From Hyphomicrobiales bacterium (GTDB lineage: Bacteria > Pseudomonadota > Alphaproteobacteria > Rhizobiales > Xanthobacteraceae): a DNA stretch of 64,000 bases. The notes under the pieces are model-generated. The model ran no database searches and was not told the origin of the DNA. It saw only the letters and a list, made by a program, of their open reading frames with translations. The stretch's first letter is position 1. Each line of letters begins with the position of its first letter. The stretch covers positions 29,756-93,755 of the forward strand of contig JACPOA010000084.1 of NCBI GenBank assembly GCA_016185205.1. Reading direction: 5' to 3'. Below are positions 20,383 through 29,613 of this stretch, piece after piece. Both the position numbers and the translations under genes were made by a program.

Positions 20383-21311
20383 GGTGAAGGTCCAAAGTCG
20401 TGCGTCGGCGTCTTACCGGTGATTCCTGCGGGGCTGATACAGAAACCATCAGCGGCTAACTGTCGCCAATCCGCTTGGACGATGTCCTTGAGCCCGACCC
20501 AGGCGCCTTCTCCTTGCACCGGCGGACTTCGCATGTACTTGTCCGTCTTCCACCGCATGAAATGCAAGCACAGGAACTCGCGCTCGCCATCGCAATCGTT
20601 CGTAAGACGCCCGTGTTTCCAGAACCATCGCTGCGGATAGTTCATGGTGCCGTCGACCCAGCCCTTTGGGCTGAGAACCGTCGAATGGTGTTGCACGAAT
20701 ACGTTACCCCGCCGGCACGGATTAAAACGCTCCATGATGCCTCGCAAACCCGAAGATTCCGGCTCGGACGGGTGAAAAACGCGATAAAAGGTTCGCTCAT
20801 CCATTTCGCGGTATTGCGGATGTTCAAGGATTTCGCGATAGCCCGGAATTCGCCGATAGGCGTGGCGAAGCGCACGCGTGTTACGAAGAATTGCGAAATG
20901 CCCGGCAAACATGTCATTGCGGATGGAAAGCGCGTTGCTTCTTGCAAGCAGTTCGTCGGTATAGAATTCGCTGATGGTTCCGTAGACGAGATCAATATCT
21001 CCCCAGCCGAAGAAACGATAACCAGCGATGTCGCGCGCGTGGATGTCACCGTATGACGGCTTCAGGTCGCACAGTTTATAGGGATCGGAGGGATCAAACG
21101 CGATCCGCAGACGATCTCGGACCAGCGCCTTGTAGTCTTCAAAACTAAGATGGACGTAGTCGACATTCGCCGCCTTGTTCTCGGGCTCGCCGCAATCCGT
21201 GTAGAACCGCCAACGTACATCCGGATTCCATTTGCAGCTTTCGATGAACAGATTCATCCACCCCGGCCAGCGGCCGAAGTAGGGCATCAGCATGATCAAC
21301 CATTCACGCAT
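20379..21311 (-). CDS. DUF6625-like glycosyltransferase
   Basis: From ATG 21311 the protein has 310 residues and opens with LIMLMPYFGRWPGWMNLF, the usual beginning of DUF6625-type putative glycosyltransferases. It continues with WRFYTDCGEP, KLCDLKPSYGDIHA and FFGWGDIDLVYG, where GDIDLVYG contains the DxD. It lacks membrane segments. It is the first gene of the cassette and probably carries its promoter upstream, in the 195-bp gap to the divergent TctC gene. Function beyond sugar transfer cannot be read. Confidence 0.7.
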   Translation of the reverse strand: MREWLIMLMPYFGRWPGWMNLFIESCKWNPDVRWRFYTDCGEPENKAANVDYVHLSFEDYKALVRDRLRIAFDPSDPYKLCDLKPSYGDIHARDIAGYRFFGWGDIDLVYGTISEFYTDELLARSNALSIRNDMFAGHFAILRNTRALRHAYRRIPGYREILEHPQYREMDERTFYRVFHPSEPESSGLRGIMERFNPCRRGNVFVQHHSTVLSPKGWVDGTMNYPQRWFWKHGRLTNDCDGEREFLCLHFMRWKTDKYMRSPPVQGEGAWVGLKDIVQADWRQLAADGFCISPAGITGKTPTHDFGPSP

Positions 21312-21506
21312 GTCGAATTCCAAAGATAAACTCGCTATCGATCTCGTCCGAGTCCGTCTCACCCAGCAGTAACCCATTTCAGTATCGGGGTATTTCTGAA
21401 ACGACAGATAGCTCTAGAGTCGCGGCCGGCTGACGGCAAATATGTCCTGAATTTTTCTGAAAAAACAGCTAAGCTGCACGCGGGTTAAAGCCTGAGGGAG
21501 GCTGTG

Positions 21507-22481
21507 ATGAAGCCGGTCGTTACCGCTGCGCTGGCCGTTTTTGGCCTTTTTGCCTTCGCCGCGCCGGTTCTGGCGCAACCCTACCCGAACCGCACCGTCA
21601 CCATCATCGTGCCCTATTCCGCCGGTGGGCCGACCGACGAGACAGCGCGCGTGGTGGCGCGTGCACTGACGGAAAAGCTCAAGCAGAATTTCATCGTACA
21701 GAACGTCACCGGCGGCGGCACCAACATCGCCACCAACCAGGTCGCGCACGCCGCGCCGGACGGCTACACGCTGCTGCTGCACAATCTGGCGATTGCCGCG
21801 AACGTCACGCTTTATAAGGCGCTGCCGTTCGACACGGAAAAAGACCTGACCCCGGTCCTGTTCATCAATCGCAATCCGCTGGTGCTGGTTGGGCGCAAGG
21901 ACCTTGAGCCGAATACGCTCACAGAACTCATCGCCTGGATGAAAACGCATCGGGCGAAGGCTGCGGTCGCGGGATTCGGCACCACGGGGCATCTCGCCAC
22001 CAATATATTCCTGCAGGAAACCAAACTCACCGCCGACCAGATTCCGTATCGCGGCGGGGCTCCGCTCGTCACCGATCTTCTGGGCGGCCATGTCGACCTG
22101 TTCTTCGGCACGCCGCAGCAACTGGCGCCGCAGGTTACGGCTGGGAAGTTGAAGGCCTATGGCTTCACCACAAAAGAAAAGTCGTCGCTGCTCCCGGCCG
22201 CCGAGAGTTTTGTGCAGCTGTTTGGACCAAAGTTCGAAATTCAATATTGGCAGGCGTTGTTCGCACCGAGCGGTACGCCGGACTCGATTATGAACGAGCT
22301 GAATTCCGCATTGCAGGAGATCGTTTCCGATCCGGCCATCCTCAAGACTTGGGCGGCCGCGGGAGTCTCCGCTTTTCCGAAAGCTGAACTTTCGCCAGCG
22401 GCAGGGCGTGCGCTGCTCAAGAGCGAAATCGCGCGTTGGGGCCAAGTGATCCGCGACAACAACATTCGCATCGAACAGTAG
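21507..22481 (+). CDS. TctC/Bug-family substrate-binding protein
   Basis: The 324-residue periplasmic receptor has a signal peptide (about 1-23, ending VLAQ), then PNRTVTIIVPYSAGGPTDETAR, the first-lobe ligand loop, and the second-lobe segments IPYRGGAPLVTDLLGGHVDLFFG and FAPSGTPDSIMNELN. ATG 21507 follows GAGGGAG at good spacing; a GTG just before it is in frame. Such proteins feed carboxylates to TctAB or act as orphan receptors. No TctAB genes are nearby, and the ligand is unknown. Confidence 0.93.
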   Translation: MKPVVTAALAVFGLFAFAAPVLAQPYPNRTVTIIVPYSAGGPTDETARVVARALTEKLKQNFIVQNVTGGGTNIATNQVAHAAPDGYTLLLHNLAIAANVTLYKALPFDTEKDLTPVLFINRNPLVLVGRKDLEPNTLTELIAWMKTHRAKAAVAGFGTTGHLATNIFLQETKLTADQIPYRGGAPLVTDLLGGHVDLFFGTPQQLAPQVTAGKLKAYGFTTKEKSSLLPAAESFVQLFGPKFEIQYWQALFAPSGTPDSIMNELNSALQEIVSDPAILKTWAAAGVSAFPKAELSPAAGRALLKSEIARWGQVIRDNNIRIEQ

Positions 22482-22566
22482 CGAACAATCCATTGCGGAC
22501 CGGCGGCGGGCTGCGCATCTGGATCGCGCCGAGGTGTTCGCGCGCCTGCGGCGGCGAATGGATCGA

Positions 22567-22821
22567 TCAGACGATCAGGAAAACGATGACGGCCAGAGCG
22601 GCGGCAATGCCGGCCACGCTCGCCAGCAGTTGCTTGCGATGCCGCCTGGGCCCGTAGACGCCGGCGGCGCGGCGCTGCGCGATCAGCGCGGCGTCGAATT
22701 CGGCCGACGAGGAATAGGCGCAAGCCAGCGCGGCACCGGCGCGCTCGGCATAGGCCTCGAGCGCGAGCAGCTGGGCCTCGGCAAGCCTGTTAACTTGTCC
22801 GCTATTGGCGAGACGCAACAT
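22567..22821 (-). CDS. Small protein with C-terminal membrane anchor, unknown
   Basis: The 84-residue product has a helical Ala-rich N part (LAEAQLLALEAYAERAGAALA), a short basic stretch (GPRRHRKQ) and a final hydrophobic segment (LLASVAGIAAALAVIVFLIV), so it looks tail-anchored. It lies 43 nt downstream of a diguanylate cyclase on the minus strand. No ribosome-binding site stands out. I do not recognise a family. Frame composition supports coding only moderately. Confidence 0.45.
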   Translation of the reverse strand: MLRLANSGQVNRLAEAQLLALEAYAERAGAALACAYSSSAEFDAALIAQRRAAGVYGPRRHRKQLLASVAGIAAALAVIVFLIV

Positions 22822-22863
22822 CCGCGCATGCTAACGCCGATACAGTTAACGAGGCGTTGCGCA

Positions 22864-24153
22864 CTACCCGCTTGCCGTCGAACTGACCGGTTTGGCCCAC
22901 CGCGCGGCGAGCTTGCGTTGCAATGTGCCGCCTCCCATGGCCGATTGTGCCCTGCGTGCAGCCGCAATCTGGCGGGCGGGCTCGCTTCCCGGTTCCTCGT
23001 CGGCCGCGTGAAACCGGTTGCGACCGTCATGTTTAGCGCGATAGAGCGCGGCGTCGGCGCGCAAGATCAGCGCGTCGATATCTGGCACCGCTTGGTACGA
23101 CGTGGCGAGGCCGATGCTCACAGTCGCGCCGATCGCATGGTTATCGACAGCGACGCCGGCATCTTCGAAGGCGGCGCGAAGCCGCTCGGCAATATGCAGG
23201 GCGCCTTCCATCGGCTCCGGGACGATGGCTGCGAATTCCTCGCCGCCAAGCCTGCCGACGATGTCGCTCGCGCGCATGCTTTTACACGCTACCTGCGCAA
23301 ATAGCCGCAGGACGCTGTCGCCAACGCCATGGCCAAAGCGATCGTTGACCGACTTGAAATGATCGAGATCGAACATCATCAGCGTCACCGGGTCGCCGCG
23401 CGCGCCTTGGTAGGTCTGCAGCTTGAGCGCAGATTCTAGGAACGCGCCGCGATTGCTCAGCCCGGTGAGAAAATCGGTCGTCGCCGCCTTGCGGTAGACG
23501 TGGACGTGATGATCCTTGACCATCAGCAGCACGATAAAGGCGGTACCGACCGCGTAAATAATCGTCTCCAGCGCGAGCACCGTCAACCAGTGAACCGCGA
23601 TCGTTTCCGGCAAGAACGCCCGCATCGCAAGCGGCATCAGGAAGATCGCCGCGTAAAGGCAAGGCACCACGATCGCGGCCGTGCGCGAATAGAAAGATTT
23701 GCGCCGCTCGCGTGCGAGCTCGTATGCGATGAAGAACGTGTAGATGGCGACAACGATGGCGCCAAAAGCAACGCGCGCATTGCTGTCCACGGACAGCACC
23801 GGAATCTGGGAAAGGATCAGCCATACGATGGCGCCGGCAAAAGCGGCGAGCGGCCACAGCCGCCGCCCATAAAACAGCCGCACGCCGTTCCAGATCATGC
23901 CGCAGGCCACGAAGATCAGCGCTTCCGGGAATTCCGGCGGCACCTTGAACAGCGGTGCCGGCGCGCCCCACAGCGCGATCGAGGCGGCGCCGATCAGATA
24001 GGCCGAGCCCCACCAGGCCAATGCCCGCACATCCCGCTGCTGCAGCCAGGCAAAGATCAGGAAAAGGCCGAGAAATCCAGCGAGGCAGGCTGCCACGAAC
24101 GACAGTGTCGGCACATCCAATGACGACGATTGCAGACTGGCTGCGGCGAGCAT
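22864..24153 (-). CDS. Membrane-bound diguanylate cyclase (GGDEF, with I-site)
   Basis: The 429-residue protein has six or so N-terminal membrane helices (from SFVAACLAGFLGLFLIFAW to VGTAFIVLLMV), then a GGDEF domain starting DFLTGLSNRGAFLE, with the signature GGEEF and an RASD inhibitory site five residues before it. It should make c-di-GMP from GTP and be feedback-inhibited by it. The membrane part has no recognised sensor. A paralogue with similar layout lies just upstream at 24299-25531. Confidence 0.93.
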   Translation of the reverse strand: MLAAASLQSSSLDVPTLSFVAACLAGFLGLFLIFAWLQQRDVRALAWWGSAYLIGAASIALWGAPAPLFKVPPEFPEALIFVACGMIWNGVRLFYGRRLWPLAAFAGAIVWLILSQIPVLSVDSNARVAFGAIVVAIYTFFIAYELARERRKSFYSRTAAIVVPCLYAAIFLMPLAMRAFLPETIAVHWLTVLALETIIYAVGTAFIVLLMVKDHHVHVYRKAATTDFLTGLSNRGAFLESALKLQTYQGARGDPVTLMMFDLDHFKSVNDRFGHGVGDSVLRLFAQVACKSMRASDIVGRLGGEEFAAIVPEPMEGALHIAERLRAAFEDAGVAVDNHAIGATVSIGLATSYQAVPDIDALILRADAALYRAKHDGRNRFHAADEEPGSEPARQIAAARRAQSAMGGGTLQRKLAARWAKPVSSTASG

Positions 24154-24298
24154 TCAATTTCCACCTGCCGCCCCCCGGCACACGCCAGACACCGGGCCGC
24201 ATCGGCACAACATACCACCCTGTGCGTAGGCAAAGCCTTGCGCATTCGCGCAGGCTTCGACGAAAGACTTGTGAAAATTGGATTCAATTGCTGCGCGT

Positions 24299-25531
24299 TT
24301 AGGCCCGCACGGGGGTTTGGCGCCAGCTCCGGCGGTCGCTTGCGGCCGCTTTGCTCTGCGCCGCGTCGTCGGCAATCTCAGGCTCGGAAAATTCTACACG
24401 GTCGCGACCGTTCGCCTTGGCGCGATACATCGCCTGGTCGGCGGCCGCCAGCAGGCCGGCCACCGGCAACGCCGGATCGCAGCCCAACGTCACGCCGACG
24501 CTGACGCTGGGAGTGAGATCGTCGGTGCCATAATCGGCCGCCGCTTTCGCGAAATTGCGGCGCACACGGTCGGCGATCGCCACCGCTTCGCCGAGATCGC
24601 CGACCGGCAGCACCGCCGCGAATTCTTCGCCGCCGATGCGGCCGAACAGGGTGTCGGATCCGAGCGTGCGGGTCGCGGTCGATGCGAAAATCTGCAGCAC
24701 CGTGTCGCCGGTGCCGTGGCCGAGCTCGTCATTGATGGTCTTGAAGCGGTCGAGATCGAACAGAAACACCGCCAGCGGCTCGAAATCGAGGCTCTGCTGC
24801 ATCAGCAGCCGATTGGCGCCGTCGAGGAAGGCGCGGCGGTTGGGCACGCCGCTGAGCGGGTCGATCAGCGACGCGATCTTGTGCTGCAGCTCGGTGCGTT
24901 CCTTGGTCATGTTGAGCAGCAGGAATGCCAGCACCACCGTGAACAGCAGCGTTCCGAAGGCGAGCAGCGCGAACGACACGCCGCTCATCACCGACTGGCC
25001 TTGCAGGATCGGCGACAAGAGCGTGGCCGGAATGCGCGCCAGCAGCGCCGCGGCATAGGCAAGCAGCGCGCACACCGTCGGCCAGCGCGACATCAGCGGT
25101 TCGGAACGGCCGCGCCAGAATTCTTCCGCCGTGACCGCGGCGAGCATGGCCATCAGCGCGGAGACCAGCACCACGCGCAGATTGATGTCGGCCGCGAAGG
25201 CCGGGACCATGCAAGCGATCAGCCACAGCGTGGGCGCCGCCAACACCAGACCGGGGCGCACCGGCCGGCCATCGAAGATGCGCGCGCCCGCCCAGGTGAG
25301 CGCGGAGCCGAGCAGTACCAGTGCATTGGCGAGGGTGATCGCGATCCAGTCGGGCGCCGAGTTGTGCGTGGTGAGGAGTGCCAAGCCTAGGGCGCCAACG
25401 ATATAGGCGGCGCCCCAGATCATCGGCGCGCGCACGGCGCGGTTCTGCAGCCCTGCGAATACGAGCAAGGCGCCGAGCAGCGCCGTGACGAATACCGTCA
25501 CAACCGACAATGTCTGGACGTCGAGAGTCAT
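24299..25531 (-). CDS. Membrane-bound diguanylate cyclase (GGDEF, without I-site)
   Basis: From ATG 25531 (MTLDVQTLSV) the protein has 410 residues: six or seven N-terminal membrane helices, a short coiled linker (MTKERTELQHKIA) and a GGDEF domain with DPLSGVPNRRAFLDGANRL, FLFDLDRFKTIND and active-site GGEEF. The position of the RxxD inhibitory site reads GSDT, so product inhibition through it is not expected. Domain order matches the downstream paralogue, suggesting an old tandem duplication. The gap between them is 145 nt. Confidence 0.92.
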   Translation of the reverse strand: MTLDVQTLSVVTVFVTALLGALLVFAGLQNRAVRAPMIWGAAYIVGALGLALLTTHNSAPDWIAITLANALVLLGSALTWAGARIFDGRPVRPGLVLAAPTLWLIACMVPAFAADINLRVVLVSALMAMLAAVTAEEFWRGRSEPLMSRWPTVCALLAYAAALLARIPATLLSPILQGQSVMSGVSFALLAFGTLLFTVVLAFLLLNMTKERTELQHKIASLIDPLSGVPNRRAFLDGANRLLMQQSLDFEPLAVFLFDLDRFKTINDELGHGTGDTVLQIFASTATRTLGSDTLFGRIGGEEFAAVLPVGDLGEAVAIADRVRRNFAKAAADYGTDDLTPSVSVGVTLGCDPALPVAGLLAAADQAMYRAKANGRDRVEFSEPEIADDAAQSKAAASDRRSWRQTPVRA

Positions 25532-25672
25532 TGGTCCCACCGCACCCTGGCCCGCGTCAAAATTAGCCTGCCATGGTTTGATAGGTGTTACTGCGCTCAC
25601 CGCACTCGCTGTTAGCGTTGCCGAACGGTAAATGAAGTCGCTGCAAATCTAGGCAATAGGCCGTTACCAAAG

Positions 25673-25701
25673 CAAAAGGGCACGCTTTGGCGTGCCCTTT
25701 C
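25673..25701 (-). terminator. Terminator of rplM-rpsI
   Basis: AAAAGGGCACGC pairs with GCGTGCCCTTT around a 4-nt loop, 23 nt beyond the rpsI stop. On the minus strand the stem is followed by TTTT. Confidence 0.88.
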
Positions 25702-25723
25702 GTCCGAATTCGCAAACTGTTTG

Positions 25724-26200
25724 TTAGCGCTTGGAGAACTGGAAGGAGCGCCGCGCCTTGGCCCGGCCGTACTTTTTGCGTTCCACCACGCGCGAGTCGC
25801 GGGTGAGGAAGCCGCCGCGCTTAAGCGCGCCGCGCAGATCCGGCTCGAAATAGGTCAGCGCCTTGGAGATACCATGACGCACGGCGCCGGCCTGGCCGGA
25901 CAAGCCGCCGCCCGAGACGGTGCAGATCACGTCGTACTGGGTCGCGCGGTTGGCGGCGATCAGCGGCTGGTTGATCATCATGCGCAGCACCGGACGGGCG
26001 AAGAACACTTCGATCGTCTTGGTGTTGACGACGATCTTGCCGGAGCCGGGCTTGATCCAGACGCGGGCGACCGCGTTCTTGCGCTTGCCGGTGGCATAGG
26101 CGCGGCCCTGCGCGTCGAGCTTCTGCACGTATTGCGGCGCTTCCGGTGCGGCCGGCTTGAGGCTCGCCAAACCTTCCAGCGACTGTACGGTCTCGGCCAC
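25724..26200 (-). CDS. rpsI: 30S ribosomal protein S9 (uS9)
   Basis: The 158-residue protein has the uS9 core ([22 protein letters not shown], then [19 protein letters not shown]) and ends in the conserved FSKR tail that reaches the ribosomal P site. It has an N-terminal extension of about 30 residues common in alphaproteobacteria. It starts with GTG at 26200, preceded by GAGGAG, 2 nt after the rplM stop; the two are cotranscribed. Confidence 0.98.
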   Translation of the reverse strand: MAETVQSLEGLASLKPAAPEAPQYVQKLDAQGRAYATGKRKNAVARVWIKPGSGKIVVNTKTIEVFFARPVLRMMINQPLIAANRATQYDVICTVSGGGLSGQAGAVRHGISKALTYFEPDLRGALKRGGFLTRDSRVVERKKYGRAKARRSFQFSKR

Positions 26201-26202
26201 GA

Positions 26203-26667
26203 TCAGGCACTCCTCACGTTCTTGCGGTTCATGATGCCGACATCGAGCATTTCCGGCTTCTGCGCCTCATGCGGATGCTCGGCGCCGGGATAGACGCGCA
26301 GATTTCCGAGTTGCACGCGGCCAAGCGGTCCGCGCGGCAGCATGCGCTCGATCGCCTTCTCGAGGACGCGCTCGGGGAAACGGCCCTCGAAGATCGACTT
26401 GGCCGTGCGCTCCTTGATGCCACCGATGAAGCCGGTGTGATGGTAATAGACTTTCTTCTCGCGCTTCCTGCCCGTGAACACCACTTTGGCGGCGTTGATG
26501 ATGATGACGTTGTCGCCATCGTCGACATGCGGGGTGTAGGTGGGCTTGTGCTTGCCGCGCAGCCGCATGGCGACGATCGCGGCGAGACGGCCAACGATGA
26601 GCCCGGTGGCGTCGATCGCCACCCATTTCTTCTCGATGTCGGCGGCCTTGGCCGAGTAGGTCTTCAT
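26203..26667 (-). CDS. rplM: 50S ribosomal protein L13 (uL13)
   Basis: The 154-residue product has the uL13 signature ([54 protein letters not shown]). I chose ATG 26667, which fits the family; the frame extends upstream without coding character. rpsI follows directly, the universal bacterial pair. Confidence 0.98.
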   Translation of the reverse strand: MKTYSAKAADIEKKWVAIDATGLIVGRLAAIVAMRLRGKHKPTYTPHVDDGDNVIIINAAKVVFTGRKREKKVYYHHTGFIGGIKERTAKSIFEGRFPERVLEKAIERMLPRGPLGRVQLGNLRVYPGAEHPHEAQKPEMLDVGIMNRKNVRSA

Positions 26668-26815
26668 GACGAATCCTTGGAAATTTAGGCGCGCAACCGC
26701 GCCGAAGTCGTGGGCTGTGTAGCCGAGCGGAGCTGCGTGGTCAACGCCCCTGCCGCAAGGCTTTATAAACAGGATCAATGGGTTATAAGAATGGTAATTT
26801 AGCACCAGCGGCTAA

Positions 26816-27247
26816 TCACCGCTGTGCCGGGATGGAATACGTGGCGGTGACATGCGCCACCGGCTCGTCCGAGCCGGCCGAATAGATTGCCACCTCCCCT
26901 ACCGCTAAGCGTTTGCCAACCTTCAGCAATTTGGCATCGGCGATGAGGTCGGCCTGCGCCGGCTTGCGCAAAAAATTGATGGTGAGATTGGTGGTCACCG
27001 CCAGCGGCTGCGGCCCGATCGCCGAAAACACCGCGACATACATCGCGAAATCGGCAAGCTCCATCATGGTCGGACCGGATATGGTGCCACCCGGGCGCAG
27101 GTAATCCTCGTGAAAGTGCCGTCGTACGCGGATATCGGCGTATTCCACGCGCTCAAGGGTGAGCCCGCAGCCCGGATAGAACGCCTGCGGAAACACCTCA
27201 TGCAGCAGTTTGGCGATTTCGTCGGCCGACATGGCTGGCGCGGGCAT
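26816..27247 (-). CDS. PaaI-type hotdog thioesterase
   Basis: The 143-residue protein has the hotdog-fold PaaI pattern: GGTISGPTMMELADFAMYVAVF, the central helix with the catalytic acid position, followed by LTINFLRKP and a beta strand run VGEVAIYS. Such enzymes hydrolyse acyl-CoA thioesters, often phenylacetyl or related CoA esters. It is divergent from an enoyl-CoA hydratase gene (27365), which fits acyl-CoA metabolism. Substrate unknown. Confidence 0.82.
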   Translation of the reverse strand: MPAPAMSADEIAKLLHEVFPQAFYPGCGLTLERVEYADIRVRRHFHEDYLRPGGTISGPTMMELADFAMYVAVFSAIGPQPLAVTTNLTINFLRKPAQADLIADAKLLKVGKRLAVGEVAIYSAGSDEPVAHVTATYSIPAQR

Positions 27248-27364
27248 TGAGGTCCCCCCATGCTTTTGGGCGGACCATGCCGGGGGCCGGCGGCGTTTTC
27301 AATCCTTGCCATCGCCGGCACACGGCTTAACACTCGGGCGAACCGCACACCCGGATATCGATCC

Positions 27365-28189
27365 ATGAATGTCCAGCCAGCCCGCGTCAGCGCAACATCC
27401 GAACCCGCGCTGCTGCGCGAGCGCGACGGCGAGATCGCCATCCTGGTGCTCAACCGGCCGCAGGCGCGCAACAGCCTGTCGGAGGCGCTGCTGGTGGCGC
27501 TCTCCGACGCATGGACGGAGATCGCCGCCGACAGGACGATCCGCGCGGTGGTGCTGGCGGCCAATGGTCCGGCCTTCTGCGCCGGCCACGATCTCAAGGA
27601 ACTCACCGCGCGGCGCAGCGACGCCGACGGCGGCCGCAGCTATTTCCGCCACATCATGACGACCTGCAGCGCGATGATGCAGCAGATCGTCAACCTGCCG
27701 CAGCCGGTGATCGCCGCCGTGCAGGGCGTCGCCAGCGCCGCCGGCTGCCAGCTGGTGGCAAGCTGCGATCTCGCCATCGCCTCCTCGACCGCGAAATTCG
27801 CCACCCCCGGCGTCGACATCGGGCTGTTCTGTTCGACGCCGATGGTGGCGCTGTCGCGCAATGTGGCGCGCAAACACGCGATGGAGATGCTGCTCACCGG
27901 CGAGATGGTCACGGCCAATGACGCCGCGCGCATCGGACTGATCAATCGCGCGGTGCAGCACGGCGAAGAGCGCAAAGCGGCGCTCGCGCTCGCCAAGCAG
28001 ATCGCGGCGAAATCGTCCTATGTGCTCAAGATCGGCAAGCAGGCTTTCTACCGGCAGGCCGAACTGGGTTTGGCCGAGGCTTACGCTTACGCCTCCGAAG
28101 TGATGACCGAAAACATGATGGCGCGCGACGCCGAGGAAGGCATTTGCGCCTTCATCGAGAAGCGCGACCCGTCTTGGGAAGACCGCTGA
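27365..28189 (+). CDS. Enoyl-CoA hydratase/isomerase family protein (ECHDC3-like)
   Basis: The 274-residue crotonase-fold protein has oxyanion-hole segments NGPAFCAGHDLKEL and VQGVASAAGCQLVASCDL, then a C-terminal trimerisation region ending CAFIEKRDPSWEDR. The sequence around the usual second catalytic Glu reads GVDIGLFCS, without the typical acidic pair, so hydratase activity is uncertain. ATG 27365 is the family-like start. The PNPOx-like gene follows after 22 nt. Confidence 0.82.
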   Translation: MNVQPARVSATSEPALLRERDGEIAILVLNRPQARNSLSEALLVALSDAWTEIAADRTIRAVVLAANGPAFCAGHDLKELTARRSDADGGRSYFRHIMTTCSAMMQQIVNLPQPVIAAVQGVASAAGCQLVASCDLAIASSTAKFATPGVDIGLFCSTPMVALSRNVARKHAMEMLLTGEMVTANDAARIGLINRAVQHGEERKAALALAKQIAAKSSYVLKIGKQAFYRQAELGLAEAYAYASEVMTENMMARDAEEGICAFIEKRDPSWEDR

Positions 28190-28211
28190 TGATCGCGGCG
28201 CCGGTCGTTCC

Positions 28212-28853
28212 ATGAACAATTCCACATTGGTCTTCACGCCGGCCGCGCGGAAAGCGCAAGGCCAGCGCGGCTCGGCCAAGGCCTATGAGCAGCGCATCGC
28301 CGAAGGCTTTCCCGACACGGTGACGGCCGAACTCGCCGCTTTCATCGCCGAGCAGGACACGGTGTATCTCGCCACCGCCAGCGCCGAGGGCGCGCCTTAC
28401 ATCCAGCATCGCGGCGGGCCGAAGGGCTTCCTCAAGGTGCTCGACGAGCGCACGCTCGGTTTCGCCGATTACCGCGGCAACCGGCAATACATCACGCTCG
28501 CCAATCTTTCCGAAAACGATCGCGCTTTTCTGTTCCTGCTCGATCCGGCGCGCAAACAACGCATCAAGCTGTGGGGCCGCGCGCGCGTGGTGGAGAACGA
28601 TCCCGCTTTGGTCGAGCGGCTGTTCGACAAAGATTATAAGGCACGGCCCGAGCGCGCCATTCTGTTCACCATCGAAGCCTGGGACGTGAACTGCTCCTCG
28701 CACATCGTCACGCGCTTCACCGAAGCCGAGATCGAACAGGCGCTCGCCAAAGTGCAGGCCAAGATCGCCGAGCTGGAGGCCGAGAACGCGCGCCTGCGCG
28801 CGGCGCTCGCGCAACAGCCCGCGTCCGAGCCGGCGCCAAAGAAGTCACAATGA
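28212..28853 (+). CDS. Pyridoxamine 5'-phosphate oxidase-like flavin-binding protein
   Basis: The 213-residue protein has the split-barrel PNPOx-like fold: FIAEQDTVYLATASAEGAPYIQHRGGPKGFL, LGFADYRGNRQYITLANL, then a beta hairpin IKLWGRARVVEND. Relatives bind FMN or F420. The C-terminus is an added coiled coil (AEIEQALAKVQAKIAELEAE) and a Pro-rich tail. It overlaps the next gene by 4 nt (ATGA). True pyridoxamine oxidase function is unlikely. Confidence 0.82.
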   Translation: MNNSTLVFTPAARKAQGQRGSAKAYEQRIAEGFPDTVTAELAAFIAEQDTVYLATASAEGAPYIQHRGGPKGFLKVLDERTLGFADYRGNRQYITLANLSENDRAFLFLLDPARKQRIKLWGRARVVENDPALVERLFDKDYKARPERAILFTIEAWDVNCSSHIVTRFTEAEIEQALAKVQAKIAELEAENARLRAALAQQPASEPAPKKSQ

Positions 28854-29437
28854 ATCACGATCAATATTCCGACAGCTATATCCGCGGTATCCTCAACACG
28901 GTGAAGACCATCGCCATGGTCGGCATCTCGCCGAAGGACAACCGGCCGAGCTATTTCGCCTTCAAATATCTGCTCGAGCGCGGCTACCGCATGATCCCGG
29001 TCAATCCCGGCCAGGCCGGCAAGGACATCCTCGGGCAAAAGGTTTACGCCAAGCTTAGCGACATTCCGGAGCCGGTCGACATGGTCGATATCTTCCGCGC
29101 ATCCGAACACGTGCTGCCGATCGTGCAGGAGGCGTTGACGCTCAAACCAAATCCGCAAGTGATCTGGATGCAGCTCAGCGTGCGCAACGACGAAGCGGCG
29201 GCGCTGGCCGAACAGGCCGGCCTCAAAGTGGTGATGGATCGCTGCCCGAAGATCGAATATGGCCGGCTGTCGTCGGAGATTTCCTGGATGGGGATCAATT
29301 CGCGCACACTCTCGTCCAAGCGCGCGCAGATCCTCGGCAAGGGGGTGCAGCGCATGGGGCTCAACAGCAGCACATCGCAGGGCGGCGAGACGCAAGGCGC
29401 CGACCGGGCGCAGAAAACCGAAGAAAACAGCGGCTGA
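28850..29437 (+). CDS. CoA-binding (YccU-like) protein
   Basis: The 195-residue protein has a Rossmann CoA-binding domain: VKTIAMVGISPKDNRPSYFA, YLLERGYRMIPVNPGQ, VDMVDIFRASEHV, VIWMQLSVRNDEAAA and the conserved DRCPKIEYGRL. It ends in a polar tail rich in Ser, Gln and Gly. Family members are widespread and poorly characterised. It is translationally coupled to the PNPOx-like gene. Confidence 0.88.
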   Translation: MNHDQYSDSYIRGILNTVKTIAMVGISPKDNRPSYFAFKYLLERGYRMIPVNPGQAGKDILGQKVYAKLSDIPEPVDMVDIFRASEHVLPIVQEALTLKPNPQVIWMQLSVRNDEAAALAEQAGLKVVMDRCPKIEYGRLSSEISWMGINSRTLSSKRAQILGKGVQRMGLNSSTSQGGETQGADRAQKTEENSG

Positions 29438-29613
29438 ACGGCGCCGCGGCGCGATCAAGCCATTCCAAATATTGGCGGTATTTTAGCCGGCCGCTTCCGA
29501 AATGGCCGCGGCTTGACCTGTCGCCTTGACGCCACACCCGACTGGCCCGTAAATCGCGCAACTTTTCCGCCTAAGGTCGCTGCGGCCGCGGGCAACAGCA
29601 AAACGGGGTAGCC

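Noticed and set aside
29438..29613. SAM-II or other riboswitch ahead of metY
   Set aside because: No SAM-II core or matching pseudoknot arms could be seen; only ordinary GC hairpins.
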